Assembly (NCBI GenBank): GCA_900552365.1
Contig: URZP01000017.1
Span: 1 to 21,150 of the forward strand
Origin: an uncultured Coriobacteriaceae bacterium
Lineage (GTDB): Bacteria > Actinomycetota > Coriobacteriia > Coriobacteriales > Eggerthellaceae
Direction: 5' to 3'
DNA: 21,150 bases
The position numbers and the translations under genes were made by a program. Within the stretch, counting starts at the first letter, position 1; each line of letters begins with the position of its first letter. The notes under the pieces are model-generated. The model made no database searches and had not been told where the DNA came from. It was given only the letters and a program-made list of their open reading frames with translations. Positions 1 through 8,200 of the stretch are shown here, in pieces.

Positions 1-239
1 CGGCCCCGCCGGGGGCTGCTGAAGAGAAGACGGATTTCGATGTCTTTCTCGAGGGCTTCGGCAACAACAAGACCAACGTCATCAAGGCTGTCCGTGAGAT
101 CACCGGCCTTGGCCTGAAGGAAGCCAAGGAGACCGTCGAGAGCGCTCCTAAGGCTATCAAGGAGGGCGCTTCCAAGGAGGAGGCCGAGGAGATCAAGGCC
201 AAGCTCGAGGAAGCTGGCGCTGCCGTTACCTTGAAGTAA
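1..239 (+). CDS. rplL: 50S ribosomal protein L7/L12, C-terminal part (5' end outside window)
   Basis: This is the last 78 codons of L7/L12, read from base 3 and ending in TAA. L7/L12 forms the flexible stalk of the 50S subunit and recruits translational GTPases. The visible part is the end of the Ala/Pro-rich hinge followed by the whole C-terminal domain. The hallmark string VREITGLGLKEAK, the following ETVESAPKAIKEG, and the AGAAVTLK ending are unmistakable for the family. The N-terminal dimerisation domain lies outside the window. A strong terminator follows, so this is probably the last gene of the usual rplJ-rplL unit. That unit is inferred, because rplJ is not visible. Confidence 0.97.
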   Translation, partial: APPGAAEEKTDFDVFLEGFGNNKTNVIKAVREITGLGLKEAKETVESAPKAIKEGASKEEAEEIKAKLEEAGAAVTLK

Positions 240-291
240 TTCGGATCCATCCGATCTTCTTGCCCGTTTCGCTGCAAGGCGAGGGGTATTC

Positions 292-328
292 AACAGCCTG
301 GAGGCATTTGCTTCCAGGCTGTTTTTTT
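292..328 (+). terminator. Intrinsic terminator of rplL
   Basis: An 11-bp perfect stem (AACAGCCTGGA paired with TCCAGGCTGTT) with a 10-base loop is followed by seven T residues. It lies about 50 bases after the rplL stop and before the next gene, so it should end the ribosomal protein transcript. Confidence 0.93.
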
Positions 329-370
329 CTGCGATAATACGATCATGCAAGCAAATGAAAGGAGCCGACG

Positions 371-1204
371 ATGGAGATCCGTTATTTTAACTCGGCGTGG
401 AACGATATCAAGAACTCGCCTGGTTGGTTTGGCAAGCTGGCGTTGTTGGCTCTTGTTGGAATGATCCCGATATTTGGTTGGATCGTTGTTGCGGGCTACA
501 TGTACGGATGGGCACGAAGCATTGCCTGGGGCGTGCATTCGCCTATGCCGCAGCATATTTTCGGCGAGCCCGATGATAAGCCTTATCGCCGTGGCTTCTA
601 CGCTTTGATCATCGTGCTCGTGGTCGGAATGATTCCGGGCTTCGTCTCGGGATTCTCCGAGACGATCTATGATTCGGGTGTTTCGTGGGGCGCGATCTAC
701 TGCAGCCTCGTGCTCGATATTCTCGGATTTGCCCTTTCCATTGCTGCGACGATCTTCGGCGCTATCTGCTGCGTGCGTATGGCTATTTACGATCGGTTGA
801 GCGCTGGATTCCAGTTCGGTCGCGTTGTGAGCATGATCAAGCAGGATACTAAGGGTGCTGCACGCCTTTTGGGTTTGAGCGTGGTTGCCGAGATCATCGC
901 AGGCGTGGTGATTTTCATTGCGGTCATGATCGGCTCTTTCGTGGCCTTTGCTGCGTTCGGCGTTACTTTCTTCGCTGCGTCCGCCTCTGGTGCGGTGACG
1001 TCAACCGGTGGCGCGGCAATGGCTTCGGGCGGTCTCATACTTTTGGTTGTGATCGGGTGCCTTGTTTTGGCGTTCGTGTCCATTATGGCCGCTCTTTTCG
1101 CGAACCTGTTGATCGTTCGTGCAACGGGTTACTGGGTCTATCAGTTTGACGTCTCCCAGTGGGGTAAGCAGGACGATCCTATGCCGTTCGAATGCGGTGT
1201 TTAG
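371..1204 (+). CDS. DUF4013-family polytopic membrane protein
   Basis: This 277-residue integral membrane protein of unknown function resembles the DUF4013 family. The N-terminal part carries the family-like pattern of a short amphipathic lead-in, a hydrophobic stretch around residues 20-45 with GMIPIFGWIVVAGYMYG, and a 'GWARSIAWG' segment before a soluble acidic stretch (residues 56-72). Further hydrophobic segments lie near residues 76-95, 105-138, 165-200 and 212-245, giving about five or six membrane helices. The start is an ATG with AAAGGAG seven bases upstream. A terminator closes the gene, and rplL upstream is also terminated, so it looks monocistronic. The promoter was not clear; a GATAAT at 333-338 has no good -35 partner. 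No enzymatic motif is visible. Confidence 0.8.
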   Translation: MEIRYFNSAWNDIKNSPGWFGKLALLALVGMIPIFGWIVVAGYMYGWARSIAWGVHSPMPQHIFGEPDDKPYRRGFYALIIVLVVGMIPGFVSGFSETIYDSGVSWGAIYCSLVLDILGFALSIAATIFGAICCVRMAIYDRLSAGFQFGRVVSMIKQDTKGAARLLGLSVVAEIIAGVVIFIAVMIGSFVAFAAFGVTFFAASASGAVTSTGGAAMASGGLILLVVIGCLVLAFVSIMAALFANLLIVRATGYWVYQFDVSQWGKQDDPMPFECGV

Positions 1205-1271
1205 CGATTGAGGAGACTCTTTGGGGGGACTCTGGCTGACAGCCGGTGTCGCCTCGTTACTTAGGAACCAT

Positions 1272-1309
1272 AGGAAAGGCCAGCGAACCGATCGCTGGCC
1301 TTTCCTTTT
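1272..1309 (+). terminator. Intrinsic terminator after the DUF4013 gene
   Basis: A perfect 15-bp stem (AGGAAAGGCCAGCGA paired with TCGCTGGCCTTTCCT) with a 5-base loop ends in TTTT on the plus strand. It lies between two convergent genes, so it may also stop transcripts of the metal ATPase gene arriving on the minus strand. The minus-strand side is less T-rich. Confidence 0.88.
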
Positions 1310-1336
1310 GGATGTCGTACTCTGATTAGCGTAGCG

Positions 1337-3256
1337 TTAACGAGATGCTTTCAGCGCGCGCATAGAGTTTAGAATAGCAAGAACCGACACACCGACGTCT
1401 CCGAAAACGGCCAGCCACATGGTGGCGATGCCGATGAAGGGAAGCGCGAGGATCATGATGACGATCTTGACGCCGATGGCGAAGACTATGTTCTGCCACA
1501 CGATCCGCATTGTCTTACGCGCGATTTTGATTGCGTCGCCGATCTTGGAGGGCTTATCGTCCATAAGAACGATGTCGGCGGCTTCGATCGCTGCGTCAGA
1601 GCCCATCGCACCCATTGCAATGCCGATGTCGGCGCGCATAAGGACCGGGGCATCGTTGATGCCGTCTCCCACGAAAGCCACTTTGCCTTTGCCCGACTCG
1701 GATGTGATGAGGCGTTCGACATTGGCAACCTTATCTTGCGGCATGAGCTGCGCGTGGTAGTCGTCGATGCCGAGCTCCTTGGCGACAGCTGCGGCGACTT
1801 CCTCACGATCGCCGGTGAGCATGACGGTTTTTGAGACGCCAGCGGCATGAAGCGCCTCGATCGTCGCTTTCGCATCGTCTTTGATTACATCGGCGATCAC
1901 GATATGACCGATATAGGTTCCGTCAAGGGCAACGTGGAGAATGGTTCCAACCAGCTCGCAGTCGTGGAAGGGGATGCCGCAGTCTTTCATGAGCTTGTCG
2001 TTTCCAACAAGGACCTCATGCGTGTCGACCGTGGCGGCAACGCCCTTGCCCGAGAGCTCTTTAACCTTAGCAATATGGGTTTGGTCGATGGCGCCCGAGT
2101 AGCTTTCTTTGACGGACAGCGCGATGGGGTGATCGGAATAGGCTTCCGCGTGCGCCGCATACGAAAGCACGAGGTTGGGATCGATGCCTGCTTCGGTGTG
2201 AACGGCAACAACGTTGAAAGAGCCGTTTGTAAGCGTGCCCGTTTTGTCGAAGACGACGGTGTCAACCGCCCCAAGGGTTTCTAGATAGCTTGAGCCTTTC
2301 ACCAGAACGCCGATGCGGCTTGCGGCGCCGATTCCGCTGAAGAACGAAAGTGGAACGGAGATGACCAGTGCGCATGGGCAGCTGACGACCAGGAAGACGA
2401 GGGCTCCCTGCACGCTTGCCGTAAGGGTTGAGCCGAAGAACGGGCTGACGACGGCGATGAGGGCGGCAAGCCCGACGACGATGGGGGTGTAGTAGCGAGC
2501 GAAACGTGAGATGAAATTTTCGGTGCGTGCTTTTTTCTCGCTGGCGTTTTCCACGAGCTCGAGAATGCGTTGTACGGTGGATTCGCCGTATGGCTTGGTG
2601 GTGCGGACGCGAAGAACGCTGGTCATGTTCACGCAACCGGAAATAACCTCGCCGCCTTCTTCCACCACGCGCGGCACGGATTCTCCGGTTAAGGCGCTGG
2701 TGTCGAGCTGGCTGCTTCCTTCGATCACGACGCCGTCAAGCGGCACGCGCTCACCAGGCTTCACGACGATGACGCCACCGACCTTCACTTCGCCAGGGTC
2801 GACTTGGGCAAGCTCGCCGTTATCGGATTCGACGTTCGCGTAATCGGGGGCGATGTCCATCATATCCGAGATCGAGCGCCTGGTTTTGTTGGTTGCGTAG
2901 CTTTCAAATAGCTCGCCTACCTGATAGAACAGCATAACGGCAGCGCCTTCGGCCATGTGCAGTTCGGCTTCGGGGAACAAGACGAGTGCGAATGCGCCGA
3001 TGGTGGCAATGGCCATGAGCAAGTTCTCGTCGAATGGCTGTTTGTGGGTGATGCCGTGCCAAGCTTTGCCGAGAACGTCGTAGCCTGCGATGAGGTAGGG
3101 GACAAGAAAGGCGCCGAACTCAATCCAGAGGCCGTAGGGCAGTTTACCGAACAGGTTGGCAACGTTGTCAAACGCGATAAGGGCGAGGAAGATCGTCAGC
3201 GCTACGACAATGCGGTTGCGTTTCTTGCGCTGTTTTTTCGTGAGGCCTTGGGACAT
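1337..3256 (-). CDS. cadA: P1B-type heavy-metal-translocating ATPase (Zn/Cd/Pb exporter type)
   Basis: This 639-residue ATP-driven metal exporter sits in the plasma membrane. Visible landmarks are the actuator TGES at 190-193, the membrane metal-binding CPC at 293-295, the phosphorylation site DKTGT at 337-341, the nucleotide-domain HP at 376-377, TGD near 481 and GDGINDAP at 530-537. The last helices carry Lys597 and Asp620 (WLAVFGDVG), the pair typical of the ZntA/CadA (P1B-2) group rather than copper pumps. Hydrophobic segments are consistent with eight helices. There is no fused N-terminal HMA domain; the protein starts just before the first helix, and a separate HMA protein is encoded upstream. 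The start has AAGGAG seven bases upstream. It is the third gene of an ArsR-controlled operon, so expression should be metal-induced. The zinc, cadmium or lead preference cannot be settled from sequence. Confidence 0.95.
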   Translation of the reverse strand: MSQGLTKKQRKKRNRIVVALTIFLALIAFDNVANLFGKLPYGLWIEFGAFLVPYLIAGYDVLGKAWHGITHKQPFDENLLMAIATIGAFALVLFPEAELHMAEGAAVMLFYQVGELFESYATNKTRRSISDMMDIAPDYANVESDNGELAQVDPGEVKVGGVIVVKPGERVPLDGVVIEGSSQLDTSALTGESVPRVVEEGGEVISGCVNMTSVLRVRTTKPYGESTVQRILELVENASEKKARTENFISRFARYYTPIVVGLAALIAVVSPFFGSTLTASVQGALVFLVVSCPCALVISVPLSFFSGIGAASRIGVLVKGSSYLETLGAVDTVVFDKTGTLTNGSFNVVAVHTEAGIDPNLVLSYAAHAEAYSDHPIALSVKESYSGAIDQTHIAKVKELSGKGVAATVDTHEVLVGNDKLMKDCGIPFHDCELVGTILHVALDGTYIGHIVIADVIKDDAKATIEALHAAGVSKTVMLTGDREEVAAAVAKELGIDDYHAQLMPQDKVANVERLITSESGKGKVAFVGDGINDAPVLMRADIGIAMGAMGSDAAIEAADIVLMDDKPSKIGDAIKIARKTMRIVWQNIVFAIGVKIVIMILALPFIGIATMWLAVFGDVGVSVLAILNSMRALKASR

Positions 3257-3286
3257 GGCGACTCCTTATGCGAAAAGGGGTAAAGA

Positions 3287-3328
3287 CGAACAGCAAGGCG
3301 CGGCGCAGGGTTCGCGCCTTGCTGTTCG
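3287..3328 (-). terminator. Intercistronic hairpin between HMA gene and cadA (possible leaky terminator or RNA-processing element)
   Basis: A perfect 16-bp inverted repeat (CGAACAGCAAGGCGCG at 3287-3302 with its complement at 3313-3328) encloses a 10-base loop. Read on the minus strand, the stem is followed by GTCTTTACCCCTTTT, which is only partly U-rich, and then by the cadA ribosome binding site. It could attenuate read-through into cadA or protect the upstream message. A smaller hairpin (ATAGGC-GT-GCCTAT) lies at 3342-3355. Confidence 0.6.
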
Positions 3329-3369
3329 CGCTGATGAGCTGGATAGGCGTGCCTATGCGGCCTTGCGCT

Positions 3370-3588
3370 TTAAACTAGAACCTCGCAGTCGGGTTCGACA
3401 TCGTTGAACACCTTCACGGATTCCTTAACGATGCTGTCGAACTTGTCATCGGCGGCATCCAAGGTGAATTTCATGGTCATCGCGTTGATGCTGACGCTGT
3501 TGACGCCATCGATCTTGCTGATCTTGTCCTGAATCTTGCCGGCGCAGTTCGCGCAGATCTCGCCGTCGAGTTTGATTGCCTTACGCAT
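3370..3588 (-). CDS. Stand-alone HMA-domain metal-binding protein (CopZ-like fold)
   Basis: This 72-residue protein consists of one heavy-metal-associated domain. The metal-binding motif is GEICANC (Cys12 and Cys15), at the usual place after the first beta strand, and 'KIDGVNSVSINAMTMKF' matches the second strand region of HMA domains. It lacks the Met of the classic GMTCxxC, as many zinc or cadmium chaperone-like domains do. It has its own AAAGGA ribosome binding site. It lies between the arsR-type regulator and the P1B ATPase, which itself lacks an HMA domain, so it probably delivers metal to the ATPase or buffers metal in trans. That role is inferred from position. The hairpin downstream separates it from cadA. 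Confidence 0.85.
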   Translation of the reverse strand: MRKAIKLDGEICANCAGKIQDKISKIDGVNSVSINAMTMKFTLDAADDKFDSIVKESVKVFNDVEPDCEVLV

Positions 3589-3694
3589 GATAGTTCCTTT
3601 CGTTGGTTGCCGATCGGGTTGTTGGTTGTCGCGGGTGACCGCGTTGTTCCTGAGGGGGCGTGATGCTTGCTATGAGGTCCATGTGTGCTCGCCG

Positions 3695-4060
3695 CTATTC
3701 GCAAACGTGCGTCAAGCCTTGATCGAGCATGGTGTGGACGTGGCTGTCGGAAAGCGAGTAGACGACGTTTTTGCCGTCGCGCTGGAACTTGACAAGGCGC
3801 GATTGCTTCAAGATGCGCAACTGGTGAGAGACGGCGCTTTGGGAAGCGCCCACTGTTTCGGCGATGTCTGCAACGCAAAGCTCACTGTTCATCAGTGCGA
3901 ATAGGATCTTGATGCGTGTGGTGTCAGAGAAGATCTTGAATAGATCGGCGAGATCATAGAGGATCTCCTCGTCGGGGAGCTCGCCTTCAAAATCCTCAGT
4001 TGACGTACATGTTTTATGCTGGCAGGTCTCTGGATCGTTGTGGTCGTGCGATTCGCTCAT
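3695..4060 (-). CDS. ArsR/SmtB-family metal-sensing transcriptional repressor
   Basis: This 121-residue winged-helix repressor normally releases its operator on binding metal. 'FKIFSDTTRIKILFAL' and 'ASQSAVSHQLRILKQSRLV' are the family's dimer-helix and recognition-helix strings. The C-terminal helix carries Asp, His, His and Glu at spacings 0, +2, +13 and +16 (in SDSHVHTMLDQGLTHVCE), identical to the intersubunit alpha5 zinc site of SmtB and CzrA. The N-terminal tail is His/Cys-rich and the alpha3 motif reads ELCVAD, a partial version of the CadC ELCVCD site. A zinc-type sensor with possible extra thiol coordination is therefore likely. The start at 4060 was chosen over an ATG eight codons earlier because AAAGGA sits just ahead of it and the earlier ATG lies inside the operator. 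It is first in the operon and presumably autoregulated. Confidence 0.93.
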   Translation of the reverse strand: MSESHDHNDPETCQHKTCTSTEDFEGELPDEEILYDLADLFKIFSDTTRIKILFALMNSELCVADIAETVGASQSAVSHQLRILKQSRLVKFQRDGKNVVYSLSDSHVHTMLDQGLTHVCE

Positions 4061-4076
4061 GATCGTCCTTTCACGT

Positions 4077-4108
4077 ATCATCATATGAACAATCGTTCAT
4101 ATGATGAT
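4077..4108. promoter_or_regulatory. ArsR-type operator, perfect 14-bp inverted repeat
   Basis: ATCATCATATGAAC (4077-4090) and its exact complement (4095-4108) flank a 4-base spacer. The core TATGAACA..GTTCATA matches the 12-2-12 operator style of the SmtB/CzrA/CadC repressors. It lies just downstream of the -10 box of the divergent metal operon promoter and overlaps the likely transcription start, so a bound repressor would block initiation or clearance. Confidence 0.88.
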
Positions 4109-4111
4109 TTC

Positions 4112-4139
4112 AGTATAGGCCATAGAGGAGTAGAGTCAA
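4112..4139 (-). promoter_or_regulatory. Sigma70-type promoter of the arsR-HMA-cadA operon
   Basis: On the minus strand TTGACT (4134-4139) and TATACT (4112-4117) are separated by 16 bases. Transcription would begin around 4105, inside the operator dyad. Confidence 0.82.
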
Positions 4140-4202
4140 GCGTTTGGTCGAGACGGAGCCGATGATATTCGCCGAATGGGCTCATAGGAAAAGGCCGGGA
4201 GT

Positions 4203-4232
4203 TTTACGGCAACTCTCCTATTGCCTTATCAT
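4203..4232 (+). promoter_or_regulatory. Possible murB promoter
   Basis: TTTACG (4203-4208) and TATCAT (4227-4232) are separated by 18 bases, about 33 bases ahead of the chosen murB start. The match is fair but unsupported by anything else. Confidence 0.35.
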
Positions 4233-4265
4233 GTGGGGAAACGATCTCAATCGAAAGGCTGCCGC

Positions 4266-5228
4266 ATGGTTTCGGAACATGGTTTCAAAAGCGTTTCCCC
4301 CGAGCTTGTTAAGAGGCTCTGCGGGATTTCGGGCAATGAGGGCGTGTTTGTTGATGCGCCCATGTCTGACTATACGACGTTTCGCATTGGCGGCCCTGCC
4401 GAGGTTTTGGTGCTTCCTTCAAGTGAGGAAGAAGTTGCGGCTGTGGTGGCGGCTTGTCGTGAATTTGGAGTTGAGTGGCGTGTGATGGGTCTTGGCAGCG
4501 ACTTGCTGATCTCTGACGCGGGCTTGCCCGGGGTGACCATTAGGTTGGCCGAGAATCTCAGTAGCGTTAAGGTCGAGGGCGATGTTCTTGTCGCCGAGGC
4601 TGGTGCTTCAAATGAACAAGTCGCCCAAACGGCGCTCGAAGCTGGCCTTGCGGGCTATGAGTTCGCAAGTGGGATTCCTGGCTCTATCGGCGGGGCTGCC
4701 ATCATGGATGCTGGAGCATACGGCGGCGAGTTCAAGGACGTTGCCGTTTCCCTTTCTTGTCTGACGCGTGAGGGCGAATTGGTCGAGATCTCAGCAGAAG
4801 AAGCTGCATGGGGCTATCGCAGGAGCATGATGTCCGATGAGGGCATGGTTGTTTTGAGTGCGACGCTTCAGCTCCATTTCGACGACCCTGCAGCCATTAA
4901 AGAGCGTATGGACGACTTAGAGGCGCGCAGGCTTGAGAAGCAGCCCCTTGAGCTTCCAAGTGCAGGCTCGACTTTTAAGCGTCCTGAGGGGTATTACGCG
5001 GGCAAGCTGATTCAAGACGCGGGCTTGCGGGGTCTTCGCATCGGTGGGGCGGAGGTATCTCGCAAACACGCCGGCTTCGTCGTGAATATCGGAGGCGCGA
5101 CGGCTTCTGATGTCGTTAACCTCATCCATGCTGTTCAGCAGGGGGTTTTTGACGATGCCGGCGTTCGGCTTGAGCCCGAGGTTCGCATGTGGGGCTTCGA
5201 CGGGCTCGAAACCGAACGCGGCGAATAG
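4266..5228 (+). CDS. murB: UDP-N-acetylmuramate dehydrogenase (UDP-N-acetylenolpyruvoylglucosamine reductase)
   Basis: MurB is a cytoplasmic FAD enzyme that reduces UDP-GlcNAc-enolpyruvate with NADPH to UDP-MurNAc, the second committed step of peptidoglycan synthesis. The FAD-binding segment is seen in YTTFRIGGPAEVLV (residues 36-49) and GLGSDLL (75-81), followed by ASGIPGSIGGAAIMDAGAYGGE. Catalytic-type residues are Arg in YRRS (184-187), Ser235 in PSAGSTFK, the proton-donor position, and Glu305 in EPEVR. The GSTFK and YYAGKLI strings point to the type II form. Length is 320 residues, normal for the family. The ATG at 4266 was chosen because GAAAGG precedes it; a TTG start at 4221 would add 15 residues without family support. 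It is divergent from the metal operon and converges on the surface-protein gene, with only 11 bases between the stops. Confidence 0.95.
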   Translation: MVSEHGFKSVSPELVKRLCGISGNEGVFVDAPMSDYTTFRIGGPAEVLVLPSSEEEVAAVVAACREFGVEWRVMGLGSDLLISDAGLPGVTIRLAENLSSVKVEGDVLVAEAGASNEQVAQTALEAGLAGYEFASGIPGSIGGAAIMDAGAYGGEFKDVAVSLSCLTREGELVEISAEEAAWGYRRSMMSDEGMVVLSATLQLHFDDPAAIKERMDDLEARRLEKQPLELPSAGSTFKRPEGYYAGKLIQDAGLRGLRIGGAEVSRKHAGFVVNIGGATASDVVNLIHAVQQGVFDDAGVRLEPEVRMWGFDGLETERGE

Positions 5229-5251
5229 TGTCGAGAAGGCTAACCTCGACA
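5229..5251. terminator. Small hairpin shared by the two convergent gene ends
   Basis: TGTCGAG and CTCGACA form a 7-bp stem with a 9-base loop. It spans the 11-base gap between murB and the surface-protein gene and overlaps the last codons of the latter. No T-tract follows on either strand, so its action as a terminator is doubtful. Confidence 0.35.
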
Positions 5252-8200
5252 GCGCCTTATGGCGACGGCTGCGGTGACGATGCCGACAGCCGCAACGGTT
5301 AGAAGGCCGCCAATTGCCATTTTCAGCTGGTCTCCCGTTTTCGTGAGACCAGGCTTTTTGCCGGGCACTTCAGCTTTCGGCGCAGGGTAAGAGACCGATT
5401 GGGGTTTGCTGGATGCGTCCTCATGCGCCGCAATCAGCGTCTTTTCGTCTTTGACTTGCTCGAAAACCACTGCGGTTTTTCCTTCGAGTTTGGTGGAATC
5501 GACGCAGATGGCAACCTCGACCTCCCCGTTCGGCGCGTCGGGGATGAAATCCATTGAGTTGCTGCCGATCTCTTCTCGATCGGCGTTCTTGCCGTCCTCT
5601 GCGACGATATGGGCCGAACCCGCTACGGAGTATTTCTTCCCGGGCGTGAGGTTTTCAAAGCGAATGACGTCGACGATGGTCGAGTTTTTGGCGATGCTGC
5701 CCTCATGCGACGCGGTCTTTCCATCGCGCGCCAAAGTCATGATTGAGGGGACGGTCAGAGTCTGCTCCTTTGCGTTGATGTTTGCATGCGCGGCGACGAG
5801 CGTTTCACCGTCGTAGCACTCCTCGAACATGACGATGGTCTCGCCTTTCAGTTTCGAGGGATCGATCTCGATCTTCACGTCTGCGGTTCCAGAGGCGGTG
5901 CCGGCCGTGAAGCTTGCTTGGGCGCAGATCTCCGTTCCTTCTTCCGTTTTAAGGGCGCCTACATCGGTGATCGTTCCGTCTTCGGAAATGCTGGCAAGAT
6001 GCGGGGTCGCCTTCAGGGTATAGGTTTTTCCTTCGATTAGATTTCGGTACTTCACGGTGTCGATGATGGTTGCTTTGTCAAGAACAGAGGGGACCTCGCT
6101 GCTGTCTGACTCGTTGCAGCGCGCCGTCGTTGCGATCGTGGGGAACGAGATGGATTGATCGTCGTCGGAGATGTCTGCATGCTCGGTTAGCACGATGCCA
6201 TTGTCAGTCAGTTTTTCGTAGGCAACGACGGTTTCACCTGCAAGATCCGGAGCTTCGAAGCTAAAAGCGACGGACGCTGTCCCATGGCTCGATTCCGGCA
6301 CGAATAGCTGAGACGAGCGGATTTCGCGGCCGTTCTTATCGAAGGCGATACCGGAATCGGTGCCGTCTTTGCTTCTTACGTGCAGTTCTCCTTCGATAGA
6401 GTAGGGCTTGCCGGGCGCCAGACCCTCAAAGGAAACCTTGTCGACGAGGACGATTTTGCCCTCGGTCGAAGGCGTGGTGCCTGCATTCTTGTTGCAAAGA
6501 TTGGTTTTGACCGAGGGGAACCAAACGGTTTGCTTTTCGTCGGTGATGTCTGAATGTTCTGCCGCTACGTTGCCGTCGACCTCAAGCGTCTCGAAGGCTA
6601 CCACGGCGTAGGTATCGCTGGCGGAGGTGTCGAAGGTGAATTCGACATTGGCGGCACCTTCGGGAGCGGAAGCCTCGAAGGTCGTTTCGGCGGTCACTTC
6701 GTTGCCGTTGGCATCACGGACGGCTCCGGCGTCGGTTTTCTTTCCATCAGCATCTTCCTGCATTGCATGCAGTGTTCCTTTGATCGTATAGGTCTTTCCG
6801 GGAGCGAGCCCGTCGTAGGTGACTTCGTCAATGAGGGTGACCGACGTGCCTTGTGCGCTGGTGTGTCCCCCGTTGACCGTCGTGAGCTCGGTTCTGATGG
6901 AGGGTCCCGGGTTGTCGTCGACAGTTCCCAGGTCGAGGTTCGTCTTATCGCGCGAGACCGTGATGGTGAAAGAGACAAGAGCTTTGTCGGCGTTCGCCTC
7001 GCAAGGGATCTCCTTGACGATGTATGTGTCGTAGGGGAGCGCGCCAAGCGAATCGTCGGGTCCTACGGCGATGTCTGCGCGACCCGAGAACCAGATGCCT
7101 GCGCGAGGATCCGGCTTGACGTCGACGACGCCGATGTCGCCTCTCGAGTCGACCTTGGGGGCGCTTTCGATGTCGGCGATCCGGTCGTTCGCGTTCGTCT
7201 CATGCGTATGGGGGTTCCAGCAGGCGGAAGTGTCGACCATGCCGTTCTCATCGGAGACCACGACATGCGCCTCGCCGGTGGTTTTGCTGGTGATCAGGAA
7301 CGGAACGTCGGCAAGTCGTTCCATAGTACGGCCGTCGACCTTGCTGAACGAGAAGTCGCCCCTCTTCACCTGATCGGTAACGGAATCGGAGGCATCGGTG
7401 AGGTCGTAGACCGCTTCCTCGCGAATCTGAACTGTTTTGCTCCACGAGCGCGAGTTCGCGTCCAGCAAGTACCCGTCAGGGGCTTTCGTTTCTGTGACGA
7501 TGTAGGTGCCGAAGGGAAGGGCGTTCTCGGTTGTGCGCGCGCAGCCGTTCTCGTCGGTCTCGATGGTTGCTACCACGCTGCCGGGCAAGAACTCGATGCC
7601 GTCGACCACGACGGATGCCGCTGAGTCATTCACGATGCTGAAGACCGCCCCTGCGAGCGTTGCGGATCCCGAGGGAAGATGCCTGCCGTTCTCGCGGTCG
7701 ATCTTGCCGACGGCGATTCCGCCGCGTTGAACCCGCTCGGATACGGAAGGGGCGCTGAACGTGAAGACGCTTTCTTCGGTGCCGCCTCCCGTCACATTGA
7801 CAAGATGATCGGAGGAGTCGCTGATCAAATAGCCTTGAGGAGCCATGACCTCGCGAATGATCAGCGTTCCCAGGGGCAGCGCAAGCCGTCCGTCGGTTGT
7901 GGTGAACGGGGAGTCGCCGGAGACGAAATAGGGTTCGGTTGAGATTATGCTGCCGTCAGGACCGTGCACGGGAAACGTGTTGTCCGGTGAGGCAGGGTCG
8001 ATTCGGCCGCTCTCGTCGGTTTGCATGGTCCAGACGCGCTTTGCGGCGCCTGAGTTTGCTGCGGCTTCGGCTTCGGCGCGCGAAGAGTACTGGCCACCGT
8101 AGAACGAGAACTCGAACTGCGCTTTCGCGAGCGATGCGTCTCCTTGTGCTTCGTTGCGGTCGGTGTCGCTGTCTGCCTTCGAAGCAAGAAGGGAGACTGG

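Noticed and set aside
241..254. Short palindrome TCGGAT-CC-ATCCGA after rplL
   Set aside because: A 6-bp stem with a 2-base centre cannot form a normal hairpin, and the real terminator is 40 bases downstream.
1228..1250. Imperfect hairpin GACTCTGGCT/AGCCGGTGTC before the DUF4013 terminator
   Set aside because: It has a mismatch and a wobble pair, no T-tract follows, and nothing links it to a known RNA element.
4087..4098. GAAC-N4-GTTC resembling a Gram-positive LexA (SOS) box
   Set aside because: It is the centre of a longer perfect dyad directly in front of an ArsR gene and fits the SmtB/CzrA operator style better; no SOS gene is driven from it.
4221..4265. Upstream TTG start for murB
   Set aside because: The added 15 residues do not resemble MurB, and a better ribosome binding site precedes the ATG at 4266.
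6554..7624. 356-codon open frame on the plus strand inside the surface-protein gene
   Set aside because: It is antisense to SpaA-like and VaFE domains whose coding sense is clear, and its sequence shows no recognisable domain.
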